From Thermoplasmata archaeon (GTDB taxonomy: Archaea > Thermoplasmatota > Thermoplasmata > Lutacidiplasmatales > UBA184), in the NCBI GenBank assembly GCA_021817245.1, contig JAKAVQ010000009.1, positions 26,601-90,600 of the forward strand: DNA of 64,000 nt, written 5' to 3'. The position numbers were made by a program, and so were the translations under genes. Under the pieces are notes generated by a model. The model made no database searches and was not told the DNA's origin. It saw only the letters and a program-made list of their open reading frames with translations. The stretch's first letter is position 1. Each line of letters begins with the position of its first letter. Below, piece by piece: positions 46,994 to 55,851 of this stretch.

Positions 46994-47016
46994 CGCCCGT
47001 GGGACTCGGCGGGCCG

Positions 47017-47475
47017 ATGGCCGAAGGGAACCTCGAGCGGACGCTGGTGCTCATCAAGCCGGACGGGGTCCGGCGCGGACTGGTCGGCGAGGTCGTCCAT
47101 CGGTTCGAGCGGAAAGGGTTGAAGATCCTCGCGGCGAAGACGCTCCGGGTCACCCCGGAGCTCGCCCAGCGGCACTACGCCGAGCACCAGGGCAAGCCGT
47201 TCTATCCCGCGCTCGTCCAGCACATCACGAGCGGCCCGATTCTCGCGCTCGCGCTCGAGGGGCGCAGCGCGATCTCGGTCGTCCGGCTCCTGATCGGCGG
47301 CACGAACCCCCAGCAGGCCGTCCCGGGGACCGTCCGCGGCGACCTCGCACTCGGGATCACGCCGAACCTCGTCCACGCGTCCGACGCCCCGGAGTCGGCC
47401 GCCCGGGAGCTCGCCCTCTACTTCACGTCCGAGGAGTTCCTCGCGTACTCCCGCGTCGGCGAGGAGTACTTCTAG
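47017..47475 (+). CDS. ndk: Nucleoside diphosphate kinase
   Basis: Transfers the gamma phosphate between NTPs and NDPs through a phosphohistidine. RTLVLIKPDGVRRGLVGEVV, YPALVQHITSGPILALALEG and the active-site segment TPNLVHASDAPESAARELAL (His about 120) match the family over all 152 residues. It normally follows eL24 in archaea; here about 2.4 kb separates them. It lies 3 bp upstream of the sua5 gene. Confidence 0.97.
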   Translation: MAEGNLERTLVLIKPDGVRRGLVGEVVHRFERKGLKILAAKTLRVTPELAQRHYAEHQGKPFYPALVQHITSGPILALALEGRSAISVVRLLIGGTNPQQAVPGTVRGDLALGITPNLVHASDAPESAARELALYFTSEEFLAYSRVGEEYF

Positions 47476-47478
47476 GGC

Positions 47479-48054
47479 ATGCGCTCGACGGTCGCCGCCG
47501 CCGTGCGGGCGCTGGCGGCCGGCGAGCTCGTGGTCTACCCGACCGACACCCTCCTCGGACTCGCCGCGCGGGCCGACGACCCGGCCGCCGTCCTCCGGCT
47601 CGAGCGGGCGAAGGGACGGCCGACCGGCCAGCCGATCTCGATCGCCGTGAGCTCGGTCGCGGAGGTCGAGGCGATCGGCGACCTCTCTCCGGGGGCGCGG
47701 CGCTTCGTGCGCACCCATCTGCCCGGTCCGTACACGGTCCTCCTCCGGCCGAACGCCCTCGCGCGGCGACGGCTCGCCCCTCGACTCTTCGCCCGGGACG
47801 GGACGGTCGGCGTGCGGGTACCGGATCATCCGGTCGCTCGCGAGCTCGCACGCCAGGCCGGCCCCGTCACCGCGACGTCGGCGAACCTCCACGGAAGTCC
47901 CCCCTGTCGGTCGGTCGGGGCCGCGCGACGCGCGTTCGGTGACACCGTGCGGACCTACCTCGCCGAGACGCCCCGGCCCCGGGGAGTCCCGTCGGCGCTC
48001 GTCGACCTGACGGGGGCGAGACCGACCGCGGTCGTCCGGACGGTACGCCGGTGA
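47479..48054 (+). CDS. sua5: L-threonylcarbamoyladenylate synthase (Sua5/YrdC)
   Basis: Makes threonylcarbamoyl-AMP for the t6A37 tRNA modification. VVYPTDTLLGLAARADDPAA, RLERAKGRPTGQPISIAVSS, THLPGPYTVLLRPNALARR and GPVTATSANLHGSPPC cover the YrdC fold. At 191 residues it is the short form without the Sua5 C-terminal domain. It lies 3 bp after ndk, and its stop overlaps the next start (GTGA), giving an ndk-sua5-map operon. Confidence 0.93.
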   Translation: MRSTVAAAVRALAAGELVVYPTDTLLGLAARADDPAAVLRLERAKGRPTGQPISIAVSSVAEVEAIGDLSPGARRFVRTHLPGPYTVLLRPNALARRRLAPRLFARDGTVGVRVPDHPVARELARQAGPVTATSANLHGSPPCRSVGAARRAFGDTVRTYLAETPRPRGVPSALVDLTGARPTAVVRTVRR

Positions 48055-48941
48055 CGCCGTATCCGCCGGATCTCGACCGATGGCGGGAGGCCGGGCGCAT
48101 CGCGGCCCGCGCCCGTGAGCTCGGGTTGCGGCTCGCGGTACCGGGCGCCCGGCGCCGCGACATCGCGGAGGCGATCGAGGCGTTCATCCGAGACCAGGGC
48201 GCCGCGCCGGCGTTCCCGGCCAACCTCTCCCGCAACCACGAGGCCGCGCACTTCACCCCGCCGCCGGACGATACGGGCGAACTCGCGGCCGGTGACCTGC
48301 TGAAGGTCGACGTCGGGGCGCACCTCGACGGGGCGATCGCCGACACCGCCGACACCGTGGAGGTCGGGGGTTCGCACCGGCACGAGAACCTCGTGCGGGC
48401 CGCGCGGGAGGGGCTGCGCGAGGGGATCGCTCGGGTGCGACCGGGGATCCGGGTGGACGAGATCAGCCGCGCCGTCGCCGAGGCGATCCGAGCGCGCGGG
48501 CTGCGACCGATCCAGGACCTCACCGGCCACTCGATCGAGCGCTACCTCCTGCACGCGGGCAAGTCGATCCCGAACGTTCCCGGGATGACCGACGCGACGC
48601 TCGAGGAGGGCGAGGTGATCGCGATCGAGCCGTTCGCGACCAATGGGGTCGGCCGGATCGCGAATGGTCCGTTCGGCCATATCGCCCGCTTCCGGTCCGT
48701 CCCCAGCGGGACCGACCCGGTCCTCTCCGGGCTCTACGCCCGGTTCCGCACGCTGCCGTTCGCGATGCGGTGGGCGCGCACGCCCGAGGAGGCGGAAGCC
48801 CTCCGCGGGGCGCGCCGGTACCTCCAGACCTACCCGGTCTTCCTGGAGCGGAGCGGAGGGTTGGTGGCGCAGGCGGAGCACACCGTGCTCGTCGGGCCCG
48901 CTCGGGGCGAGGTCCTCTCCGCGCTCCCGTCCGGTGACTGA
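48051..48941 (+). CDS. map: Methionine aminopeptidase, type II
   Basis: Removes the initiator methionine. The pita-bread fold shows DLLKVDVGAHLDGAIADTAD (two Asp ligands), the His of LTGHSIERYLLHAGKSIPNV, the Glu of EGEVIAIEPFATNGVG and the final Glu in VAQAEHTVLV. The insert with PNVPG and the helical subdomain places it in type II, the archaeal/eukaryotic class. At 296 residues it is normal. GTG start coupled to the sua5 stop. Confidence 0.95.
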   Translation: MTPYPPDLDRWREAGRIAARARELGLRLAVPGARRRDIAEAIEAFIRDQGAAPAFPANLSRNHEAAHFTPPPDDTGELAAGDLLKVDVGAHLDGAIADTADTVEVGGSHRHENLVRAAREGLREGIARVRPGIRVDEISRAVAEAIRARGLRPIQDLTGHSIERYLLHAGKSIPNVPGMTDATLEEGEVIAIEPFATNGVGRIANGPFGHIARFRSVPSGTDPVLSGLYARFRTLPFAMRWARTPEEAEALRGARRYLQTYPVFLERSGGLVAQAEHTVLVGPARGEVLSALPSGD

Positions 48942-48949
48942 GCGCGCGG

Positions 48950-50092
48950 TCAGCGACGCGGAGAGGAGAAGTCGGCGCGCGCGAGCGCGGCGCCGCGCAC
49001 CACCGCGTCGAGCTTCGCCCGGGCCACCGGCAGGCTTCGGGTACGGAGACCGCAGTCCGGGTTGACCCAGATGCGATCGGGGTCGCCGAGGTAGCGGACC
49101 GCCCGGGCGATGCGGGCGCGGACGACCTCGGGCGATTCGACCGAGTCCCGGTGCACATCGACCACCCCGAGCCCGACCTCGCGGGTGTCCCCGTACTCGG
49201 CGAGCGCCTGGAGGACCGCATAGCCGTCGTGGCCGTCGGTGTCGCGGTTCGCGAACTCCCACGCCCACTGGCGACACTGCTTCGCCTCGAGCAGCGCGGG
49301 CAGGAGGTCGCGGTAGTTGGAGTAGCAGATGTGCATCGAGAACTCGGCGTCGAACCCTTCGGTCGCCGCGTTGAACCCCTCAACGACAAGCTCCGCCTCG
49401 TCCGGGTGCGTGCCGGCCGCCGGTTCGTCGATCTGGATCACCCGGCATCCCCGCTCGATCAGCGCGTGGATCGTCGGGCGGATCGCCCGCCGCGCGAGGT
49501 CGACCACGAACTCGCGCTGGGCCGCGCGGCGTGCGCCCCGACCCTTCCAGCCTTTCTGACGGGCGAGGTAGTACTCGTTGTACGACCAATCGGCCAGGGT
49601 GTACGGCCCGGTGAGCGGGATCTTCGGGACCGCCTTCGCGTGGAGCCGGACGAAGTCGAACTCCTCCACGTGGTACGGCCGCTCGAGCCGCAGCTCGTCC
49701 ACGACCGCGGCCTTGAGGTAGTACTTGTGGTCGAACGAGCGGACATGGCCCTGGAAACGGAAGCCCCGCATCTGCCGGATCGGATACTCGTACATCTCGA
49801 TCCGTCGGGCCTCTCCGTCGTAGACCCGGTCGAGACCGGCGTCCTCCAGGAACCGGATCGCGAACATCGCCCCGAGGTCGCGGACCCGCTCGGGGCCGAC
49901 CTCGCGGGGGCGTCCCTCGAGCAGGGCGGCCCGCTCCGCCGGCATCTCCTCGGCGAAGTGGGTGCGCGCGTCCCAGGCACGGAAGTCGGCCTTCGCCGCG
50001 TCGTCGAGCGGCTCGGTCCGCTGCCCCATGAGCTGCCAACGCGGCTTCGCAAGGCTACCGATCTCCTGCGTGGGGAAGAGCGGGGACCTCAC
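48950..50092 (-). CDS. metE: Methionine synthase MetE, C-terminal (catalytic zinc) half
   Basis: Cobalamin-independent homocysteine methyltransferase barrel. FPTQEIGSLAKPRWQLMG opens the protein. Zinc ligands are the His and Cys of FSMHICYSNY (about residue 252) and the Cys of WVNPDCGLRTRS (about 345). IQIDEPAAGTHPDEAELVVE and EVGLGVVDVHRDSVESPEVV are family motifs. At 380 residues it is the archaeal single-barrel form. It is coupled by GTGA to the upstream gene encoding the other barrel. The methyl donor in archaea is debated, possibly methylcobamide or a pterin. Confidence 0.92.
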   Translation of the reverse strand: MRSPLFPTQEIGSLAKPRWQLMGQRTEPLDDAAKADFRAWDARTHFAEEMPAERAALLEGRPREVGPERVRDLGAMFAIRFLEDAGLDRVYDGEARRIEMYEYPIRQMRGFRFQGHVRSFDHKYYLKAAVVDELRLERPYHVEEFDFVRLHAKAVPKIPLTGPYTLADWSYNEYYLARQKGWKGRGARRAAQREFVVDLARRAIRPTIHALIERGCRVIQIDEPAAGTHPDEAELVVEGFNAATEGFDAEFSMHICYSNYRDLLPALLEAKQCRQWAWEFANRDTDGHDGYAVLQALAEYGDTREVGLGVVDVHRDSVESPEVVRARIARAVRYLGDPDRIWVNPDCGLRTRSLPVARAKLDAVVRGAALARADFSSPRR

Positions 50093-51060
50093 GATCGGCC
50101 TCCGTCCCCGAGCGCCTGGCTCACGGCCGGCAGAACGTGGAGCTTCCGGGTCGCCGGCTCCCAAGGGAGGAGATCGAGCGGCGCCCCGGGTCCGAGCCAG
50201 ACGACGGGGGGACGCCGCCGTTCGTGGGCCGCGCGGACGACCTTCGCGACCTCGGCCATGTCTTCACCGAGGGTCGTGCGAGGGTCGACCACCCCGAGTC
50301 CGAGCCCGGCCCGCTGACGCGCAAGCGGGAGGCGCTCCACGTCGGTCTCGGCAAGGTCGATGCCGAAGGCCGAGACCGGCAACCGTTCGAGGAGCGGAAG
50401 GGCCGGGATCCCGTCGGCGCCGTAGGTCCAGACGAGCGAGCTCGCGCCACCCAGCGCCGCGCGGATCGGCTCGTACCCCGCGACGACAGCCTCGGCCCGG
50501 GGGCCCTCGGGGGGCCGGACCACGAGCCACGGCTCGAGAAAGAGGAACGTGCGGAAGCCGAGCCCGCACAGTTCCGCGACCTCCTCCGCGAGGAGGCGGC
50601 CGAGGCGGTGCACGATCGCCTCGTCGGTCTCGCCCGAGCGGTTGTCGAGCACGCTCGCGAACGTGTAGGGGCCCGGGAGGAGGATGCGGCCTTGCGCCGG
50701 CTCCTTGAGGAGCGTTGGGGGAAGCCGAGCCGCAAAGGACCCCGGGGGCCGGACGGGCGGTCCGAGCAGGATCGGCTGCCGGAAGAACGTGTTCGTCTCG
50801 AGCCATCGGGTCAAGGGACCGACCGCGAATCCCTCCCAGTTCTCGGCGAACGGGCGAAAGACGTCCGGCCAGCGCAGGTAGCCGCCCGTGATCGATTCGA
50901 ACCCCAGCCTCCGCTCGAGGGCGACCACCTCGTGCTCGGTCCGCTCGAACAGTTCCTCCAGGGCTTCGGGGGTGGTCCTTCCCCGGTCGAGGTCCCGGGT
51001 CGCGGTGATGAGCGGTTCCGGCCGGGGCGCCGGTCCGGTCAGCCCGGTCCGCACGATCAC
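50089..51060 (-). CDS. MetE N-terminal-barrel-like protein
   Basis: Companion of the downstream metE half. RLGFESITGGYLRWPDVFRP, LLPGPYTFASVLDNRSGETD, GFRTFLFLEPWLVV and GLGVVDPRTTLGEDMAEVAK follow the UroD/MetE-like TIM barrel, but zinc ligands are absent, as in MetE N-terminal domains. At 323 residues it is a single barrel. The GTG start (VIVRTGLTGP) lies about 28 bp after the TATA box CTTTAAGCT; more than 70 upstream codons in frame are rejected for that reason. A similar pair of split metE genes is known from other archaea such as Sulfolobus. Confidence 0.85.
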   Translation of the reverse strand: MIVRTGLTGPAPRPEPLITATRDLDRGRTTPEALEELFERTEHEVVALERRLGFESITGGYLRWPDVFRPFAENWEGFAVGPLTRWLETNTFFRQPILLGPPVRPPGSFAARLPPTLLKEPAQGRILLPGPYTFASVLDNRSGETDEAIVHRLGRLLAEEVAELCGLGFRTFLFLEPWLVVRPPEGPRAEAVVAGYEPIRAALGGASSLVWTYGADGIPALPLLERLPVSAFGIDLAETDVERLPLARQRAGLGLGVVDPRTTLGEDMAEVAKVVRAAHERRRPPVVWLGPGAPLDLLPWEPATRKLHVLPAVSQALGDGGRS

Positions 51061-51315
51061 GGGCGCGGGACCCCGGGGCCGGAGCTTAAAGCTGGCGGGA
51101 ATCCCGAGCCCTGCAGACGGGGAAATCCCGTTGCGTGAGGAACAAAGCGATATTCCCTCCTGCCGAACCTCGCATCCCCGTTCCGGGACGACGCCGGCCG
51201 GCCGTCGCGGCTCCGGCGGTCCGCCCGAAAGGGGGCCACACTCCCGTCCGGGGGGACGGCAGGATCGGCGGAACTCCGACAATTGACGAACAATCCCTAC
51301 GTCTGCGGAAAAGTG

Positions 51316-51323
51316 TTAATATG
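51316..51323 (+). promoter_or_regulatory. TATA box of the malic enzyme gene
   Basis: TTAATATG is centred about 29 bp before the ATG, predicting a leaderless mRNA and ruling out the longer reading frame that begins upstream of it. The gap is shared with the divergent metE operon. Confidence 0.5.
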
Positions 51324-51348
51324 GCCTCCACCGGTCGATGCCGGGTCG

Positions 51349-52785
51349 ATGGCGGAGAGCTCGGCGGCACCGGTATCGGTCGGGCGGGAGACCCGGCGTC
51401 GGTCCGCACCGCCCGCCGCCGAGCGGAGCGAACAGCAGGAGACCGATGCCTTCGGACGTCGGTCGGTGGAGCTTTCGGCGTTCTACCAGGGCAAGATCGA
51501 GACCGTGCCGAAGGTGCCGGTCCGCTCGCTGCGGGACTTCGCACTGTGGTACACCCCGGGGGTCGCGGAGGTCTCGCGCCGCATTCGGGCGAGCCCGGAC
51601 CTCTCCTTCGACCTCACCGGGCGGTGGAACACCGTCGCGATCGTGACCGACGGCTCGAGGGTCCTCGGTCTCGGGGACATCGGTCCGCGGGCAGCGCTCC
51701 CGGTCATGGAGGGCAAGGCGCTGCTGTTCAAGTTCCTCGGCGGGGTCGACGCGATCCCGATCCCGATCCAGGTCGGTTCGCCCGATCGGTTCATCGCGAC
51801 CGTCGAGGCGATGGCGCCGGCGTTCGGCGGCATCAACCTCGAGGACATCGCTTCGCCGAAGTGCTTCGGGATCCTCGAGGAGCTTCAGAAGCGGCTCGAG
51901 ATCCCGGTCTGGCACGACGACCAGCTGGGCACCGCCGCCGCGACCGTCGCGGGGCTGCTGAACGCGCTTGAGCTCACGGGCCGGTCGATGCGAGAGCTGC
52001 GGACCGTCCTCCTCGGGGCGGGAGCGGCGAACCTCGTCACCGCGCGGCTCCTGATCACGCTGGGCCACGATCCGCACCGGCTCGCGCTGGTCGACCAGCG
52101 AGGGATCCTTCATGCCGAGCGGGAGGACATGGACGAACTGATGCTCCACAACCCGTGGAAGTACCGCCTCGCCCTGCGGACGAACGGCGCCGGCCGGACC
52201 GGCGACCTTGCGAGCGCGCTCGTCGGCGCCGATGTGCTCCTTGCGGCCTCCACGCCCCGGCCCGACACCGTCCGGTCCGAGCACGTCCGCTCGATGGCCC
52301 GCGACCCGATCGTCTTCGCGCTCGCGAACCCGGTCCCCGAGATCTGGCCGGACGTCGCCCGCTCCGCCGGCGCGGCGGTCGTCGCGACCGGCCGCAGCGA
52401 CTTTCCGAACCAGGTCAACAACTCCCTGGTCTTCCCGGCGGTGTTCAGGGGGGTCCTGGATGCGCGCGCCCGATCGATCCCCGACGAGGTGGTCCTCGCC
52501 GCCGCGAAGGAGCTGGCCCGCGGCGCGGCGCGCAAGGGACTCTCCGCCCACCACCTCCTCCCCACGATGGAGGAACCCGAGGTCTTCCCCGAGATCGCGG
52601 CGGCCGTGGCCGATACCTCGGTCCGGCTCGGACTCGCCCGCCGGCGGCTCTCCCACGACGAGTTCCTCGAGCGCGCGAAGGCGATGATGGCCCGATCGGG
52701 GCGTCTCGTCCGCGCCCTCGCCCGAGCCCGCCTCACACCGGCCATGCCCCGCGCCCCGGCCCGGCCCCGCCCGAGGCCCCGATGA
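51349..52785 (+). CDS. NAD(P)-dependent malic enzyme
   Basis: Oxidative decarboxylation of malate to pyruvate. Motifs: FYQGKIETVPKVPV, DFALWYTPGVAEVSRRI, DGSRVLGLGDIGPRAALPVM, GKALLFKFLGGVDAIPI, metal-binding INLEDIASPKCF, PVWHDDQLGTAAATVAGLLN, nucleotide-binding VLLGAGAANLVTARLL, and SDFPNQVNNSLVFPAVFRGV. It is the short bacterial/archaeal form without a phosphotransacetylase domain (478 residues). The N-terminal 35 residues are variable and the last 20 Arg/Pro-rich. The GNAT gene follows with an ATGA overlap. Confidence 0.94.
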   Translation: MAESSAAPVSVGRETRRRSAPPAAERSEQQETDAFGRRSVELSAFYQGKIETVPKVPVRSLRDFALWYTPGVAEVSRRIRASPDLSFDLTGRWNTVAIVTDGSRVLGLGDIGPRAALPVMEGKALLFKFLGGVDAIPIPIQVGSPDRFIATVEAMAPAFGGINLEDIASPKCFGILEELQKRLEIPVWHDDQLGTAAATVAGLLNALELTGRSMRELRTVLLGAGAANLVTARLLITLGHDPHRLALVDQRGILHAEREDMDELMLHNPWKYRLALRTNGAGRTGDLASALVGADVLLAASTPRPDTVRSEHVRSMARDPIVFALANPVPEIWPDVARSAGAAVVATGRSDFPNQVNNSLVFPAVFRGVLDARARSIPDEVVLAAAKELARGAARKGLSAHHLLPTMEEPEVFPEIAAAVADTSVRLGLARRRLSHDEFLERAKAMMARSGRLVRALARARLTPAMPRAPARPRPRPR

Positions 52786-53327
52786 CCGCGAGCAACGAGT
52801 CGGGCGCCCACGCGATGGGGGGGGCGGCGTCGGACGGTCCGTCGGTCCCGATCCATCTCCGTCCGGCGCGGGAGACGGACGTGCCCGCCCTCGTTCCGCT
52901 CCTGCTCCGGCTGAAGCGCCTCAACGAGGAGTTCGACCCGCTGCTCAAGGTCCGGGACGACGCCGACGAGCAGGCCCGCCTCCTCCTCCGCGGGAACCTC
53001 GCCGACCCGAAGTCGATCGTCCTCGCCGCCGAGGGCGTCGGGCCGGACAGGGACAAGGTAGTGGGCTTCGTGCGCGCGGTCGTGCGCGAGCGGCCGTTCT
53101 ACGTTCCCGAGCAGGAAGGCGTGATCCTCGACATCTATCTCCTCCCGCTCTACCGACGCCGCGGAGTCGGGGAGTACCTCCTGCGGGAGGTGTCGGCCGC
53201 GCTCAAGGCGAAAGGGGCCGGCGTGGTGACGGCCGAGTTCCCCGCCCAGAACGAGATCGCGTCGCGCTTCTACCTGAAGCGCGGCTTCCGTCCGATCACG
53301 GCGATCCACGCGCGGTCGCTCCTGTAG
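52782..53327 (+). CDS. GNAT family N-acetyltransferase
   Basis: Residues about 23-180 form a GNAT domain: IHLRPARETDVPALVPLLLR at the start, then VILDIYLLPLYRRRGVGEYL with the acetyl-CoA loop RRRGVG, and EIASRFYLKRGFRPITAI at the C-terminus. The N-terminal 22 residues are probably disordered. The substrate is unknown. Translational coupling to malic enzyme suggests the acetyltransferase might act on a protein or metabolite near that pathway, but that is speculative. Confidence 0.88.
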   Translation: MTASNESGAHAMGGAASDGPSVPIHLRPARETDVPALVPLLLRLKRLNEEFDPLLKVRDDADEQARLLLRGNLADPKSIVLAAEGVGPDRDKVVGFVRAVVRERPFYVPEQEGVILDIYLLPLYRRRGVGEYLLREVSAALKAKGAGVVTAEFPAQNEIASRFYLKRGFRPITAIHARSLL

Positions 53328-53430
53328 GCGGGCGTTTTCCGATCGCCTCCGCGCCGGCGCGTGGTCCGCCGCACGATCGCCCCGGTCCGATGGCCGCGAA
53401 CGTTAAACGAACCCCCTCTCTCCGGGCGCC

Positions 53431-54381
53431 ATGTCGCTCTCTGCTTCGGAGCCACGGTTCCTGCGCCGTGGGAAGGTCAAGGAGGTCTACGAGGTCTCTC
53501 CCACCGAGCTCGAGTTCCGGTTCACGAACGACATCTCCGTCTTCGACAAGCACATTCCGAGCGAGATCCCCCACAAGGGCGAGACGCTCGCCCGCACCGC
53601 CGCCCACTGGTTCGAGCTCTGCCATCGGCTCGGCGTCTCCCACCACTTCCTCCGCCTCGCGGGCCCGACCGCGATGCGGGTCCGGCGGGTGCAGGTCGTC
53701 CCGGAGCCCCGCACGCTCGGGGCCCATCCGAAGAACTACCTCGTCCCACTCGAGCTGATCGTGCGCTACTACCTCGCCGGCTCCATGTGGGACCGGGTCC
53801 GCGCGGGCACGGTCTCGGCGACCGACCTCGGCTTCCCGGCAGGGAGGACCCTCGAGTACGGGATGCCGCTGCCCGAGCCGCACTTCGAGGTGACGACGAA
53901 GCTCGAGCCGGTCGACCGGTTGCTGAGCACGAAGGAAGCCCTCGAGCTCTCGGCCCTCGAGCCGCGCGACCTCGAGACCCTCCGCGAGACGATCCTCAAG
54001 ATCGACGCGGCGATGCAGCAGGAGATCGGGGCTCGCGGCTTGATCCACGTCGACGGGAAGAAGGAGTTCGGCGTCGACGGCGACGGGGCGCTCATGGTCG
54101 TCGATACCTTCGGCACGGGGGACGAGGACCGCTTCTGGGACAAGGACGCCTACGATCGGGGCCGCCAGGTCGACTTTTCGAAGGAGTTCGTCCGGCAGCA
54201 CTACCGCCAGACCGGCTACTACGACCGCCTGTCGAAGGCGCGGGCCGAGCACACCGAGGAGCCCGAGATCCCTCCCCTCCCGCCCCTGCTCGTCGACGAG
54301 GTAAGCCGGCTCTACACGACGGTCTACGAGCGGCTCACCGGGGAACCGTTCACCCCGCTCGCGGGCGCGCGCACGGCGTGA
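53431..54381 (+). CDS. purC: Phosphoribosylaminoimidazole-succinocarboxamide synthase (SAICAR synthetase)
   Basis: Purine biosynthesis, joining CAIR and aspartate with ATP. RRGKVKEVYEVSPTELEFRF, ISVFDKHIPSEIPHKGETLA, PKNYLVPLELIVRYYLAGSM, LEPVDRLLSTKEALELSALE, LIHVDGKKEFGVDGDGALMV and TFGTGDEDRFWDKDAYDRGR match PurC throughout. At 316 residues it is the longer archaeal-type form. The ATG lies 26 bp after the TATA box CGTTAAACG. No other purine genes are adjacent. Confidence 0.95.
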   Translation: MSLSASEPRFLRRGKVKEVYEVSPTELEFRFTNDISVFDKHIPSEIPHKGETLARTAAHWFELCHRLGVSHHFLRLAGPTAMRVRRVQVVPEPRTLGAHPKNYLVPLELIVRYYLAGSMWDRVRAGTVSATDLGFPAGRTLEYGMPLPEPHFEVTTKLEPVDRLLSTKEALELSALEPRDLETLRETILKIDAAMQQEIGARGLIHVDGKKEFGVDGDGALMVVDTFGTGDEDRFWDKDAYDRGRQVDFSKEFVRQHYRQTGYYDRLSKARAEHTEEPEIPPLPPLLVDEVSRLYTTVYERLTGEPFTPLAGARTA

Positions 54382-54466
54382 CCGGCTCGGCGCGGGCGTG
54401 TCACCGGTTCCGGAGCCGGTGGGCTAGATATCCGCCGGGGGCTTGAGAGCGCGCGGAGGGCACCGC

Positions 54467-55747
54467 GTGGGTCTCGATTCCGAGGTCGGCGCGCTCGGTC
54501 CGGTCCCGGCAGAGATCCGGCCCCCGAGCTTCCGGCGGACGCTCGCCCACCGGCCGTTCTTCCTCCTCTGGGCGTCGCAGCTGATCTCCCAGTCCGGCGA
54601 CTTCGTCTTCGCGGTCGCGCTGCTCTGGCTGGTCCTACAGACCACCGGCTCGATCTTCGCCGTGGGCCTGGTCGTCACCGCAACGCTCCTGCCGGCCGTC
54701 GTCCTCGGCCCGGTGCTCGGCGTCTACGTCGACCGGTGGCCCCGCCGACCGCTGCTCCTCGCGACGAACGTCCTCGAAGGGGTCCTGGTCGCGGCGCTCT
54801 CGCTCCTGATCGTCGCCCACGACATCGGCCTCGGCGCGATCCTCGGGATCGTCGCCGCGCTCGGCGCCGGGGCCCAGGTCGTCCGGATCACTTCGAACGC
54901 GCTCGTTCCCCAGACCGTCGGCCTCGACGACCTCGCGCCCGCGAACAGCCTGCTCTCCTTCTCGAGCTCGTTCAACCAGGTCGTCGGCCTGTCGATCGGC
55001 GGCGTCGTGGTCGCGCTCTTCGGGGTCGCGATCCCCGTGGAGTACGATGCGCTCTCCTTCCTCCTCGCGGCGGTGCTCGTCGCGGGGATCCCCCGGGCGG
55101 TCGGGCGACCCGCCGGGCCGGACTCGGGGATCCCTCCCGAGGGCTTCCGTACCCAGTTCGCCGAGGGGTTCGCCTTCGTCCGCCGGAACCGGTTCCTCGT
55201 GGAAGTGATCGCCCTCGGGGTGGTGGTGAACTTCTTCGGGAACGCGGTCTTCGCCCTCTTCGCGCCGTACGCCGACCTCGTCCTGCACGGCGGGCCCGCC
55301 GCGTACGGCCTCCTCGGAGCGTCGATCGCGGCCGGGGCGATCCTCGGCGCCCTCGTCGCCGGCAAGGTCAATGCCCGCCGGCACGCCGGGAGGTACCTCT
55401 TCGGGGGCGCCACCGGGATTGGCGCCACGATGGCCCTCCTCGGGTTCGCCGGAACGATCCCGGAGGCGCTCGCGGTGACCTTCGGTCTCGGCGTGCTGCT
55501 GTCGCTGACGAACGTCCCGCTCCTCACCGTCGTCCAGGCGAAGGTCCCCGGGCGCCTCATGGGCCGCGCGATGGCGGTCCTGATGTCGCTCCTCATGGCG
55601 GCGGGCCCGGTCGGTTCGTTCTTTGCCGGGTCGTTCGCCGGGGCGCGAGGGGTCTTGACGGTCTTCCTGGTCTCGGGGATCTCCATTCTCATCGTGGTCG
55701 CGATCGGCTTCGGCGTGATGACCGAGCTCAGGAACGTGCAGTACTGA
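54467..55747 (+). CDS. MFS transporter, DHA3/EntS-like exporter
   Basis: Twelve hydrophobic helices. [20 protein letters not shown] opens the transporter, as in the DHA3 subfamily, followed by [20 protein letters not shown] (motif A variant), [20 protein letters not shown], and [20 protein letters not shown]. Such proteins export siderophores, macrolides or other small molecules. At 426 residues it is complete. GTG is chosen, with GGAGG upstream and a TATA box GCTAGATATCC about 40 bp before; a TTG eight codons earlier is also open. Confidence 0.88.
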   Translation: MGLDSEVGALGPVPAEIRPPSFRRTLAHRPFFLLWASQLISQSGDFVFAVALLWLVLQTTGSIFAVGLVVTATLLPAVVLGPVLGVYVDRWPRRPLLLATNVLEGVLVAALSLLIVAHDIGLGAILGIVAALGAGAQVVRITSNALVPQTVGLDDLAPANSLLSFSSSFNQVVGLSIGGVVVALFGVAIPVEYDALSFLLAAVLVAGIPRAVGRPAGPDSGIPPEGFRTQFAEGFAFVRRNRFLVEVIALGVVVNFFGNAVFALFAPYADLVLHGGPAAYGLLGASIAAGAILGALVAGKVNARRHAGRYLFGGATGIGATMALLGFAGTIPEALAVTFGLGVLLSLTNVPLLTVVQAKVPGRLMGRAMAVLMSLLMAAGPVGSFFAGSFAGARGVLTVFLVSGISILIVVAIGFGVMTELRNVQY

Positions 55748-55821
55748 CCCCGGAGCCTCCGGCGGAGCCGCGGGCGCACCGACGGGCCCACCGTTCACCG
55801 TTTCGCGACCCCTCCCGCACG

Positions 55822-55829
55822 CTTATCTC
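55822..55829 (+). promoter_or_regulatory. TATA box of radA
   Basis: CTTATCTC is centred about 26 bp before the GTG start of radA, supporting a leaderless transcript and the short N-terminus. Confidence 0.45.
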
Positions 55830-55851
55830 TCCTCGGCCCGGTTGCGCATCC

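Noticed and set aside
54635..55798. Long minus-strand frames opposite the MFS transporter
   Set aside because: Highly charged Arg/Glu/Asp-rich translations typical of the antisense of a GC-rich membrane-protein gene.
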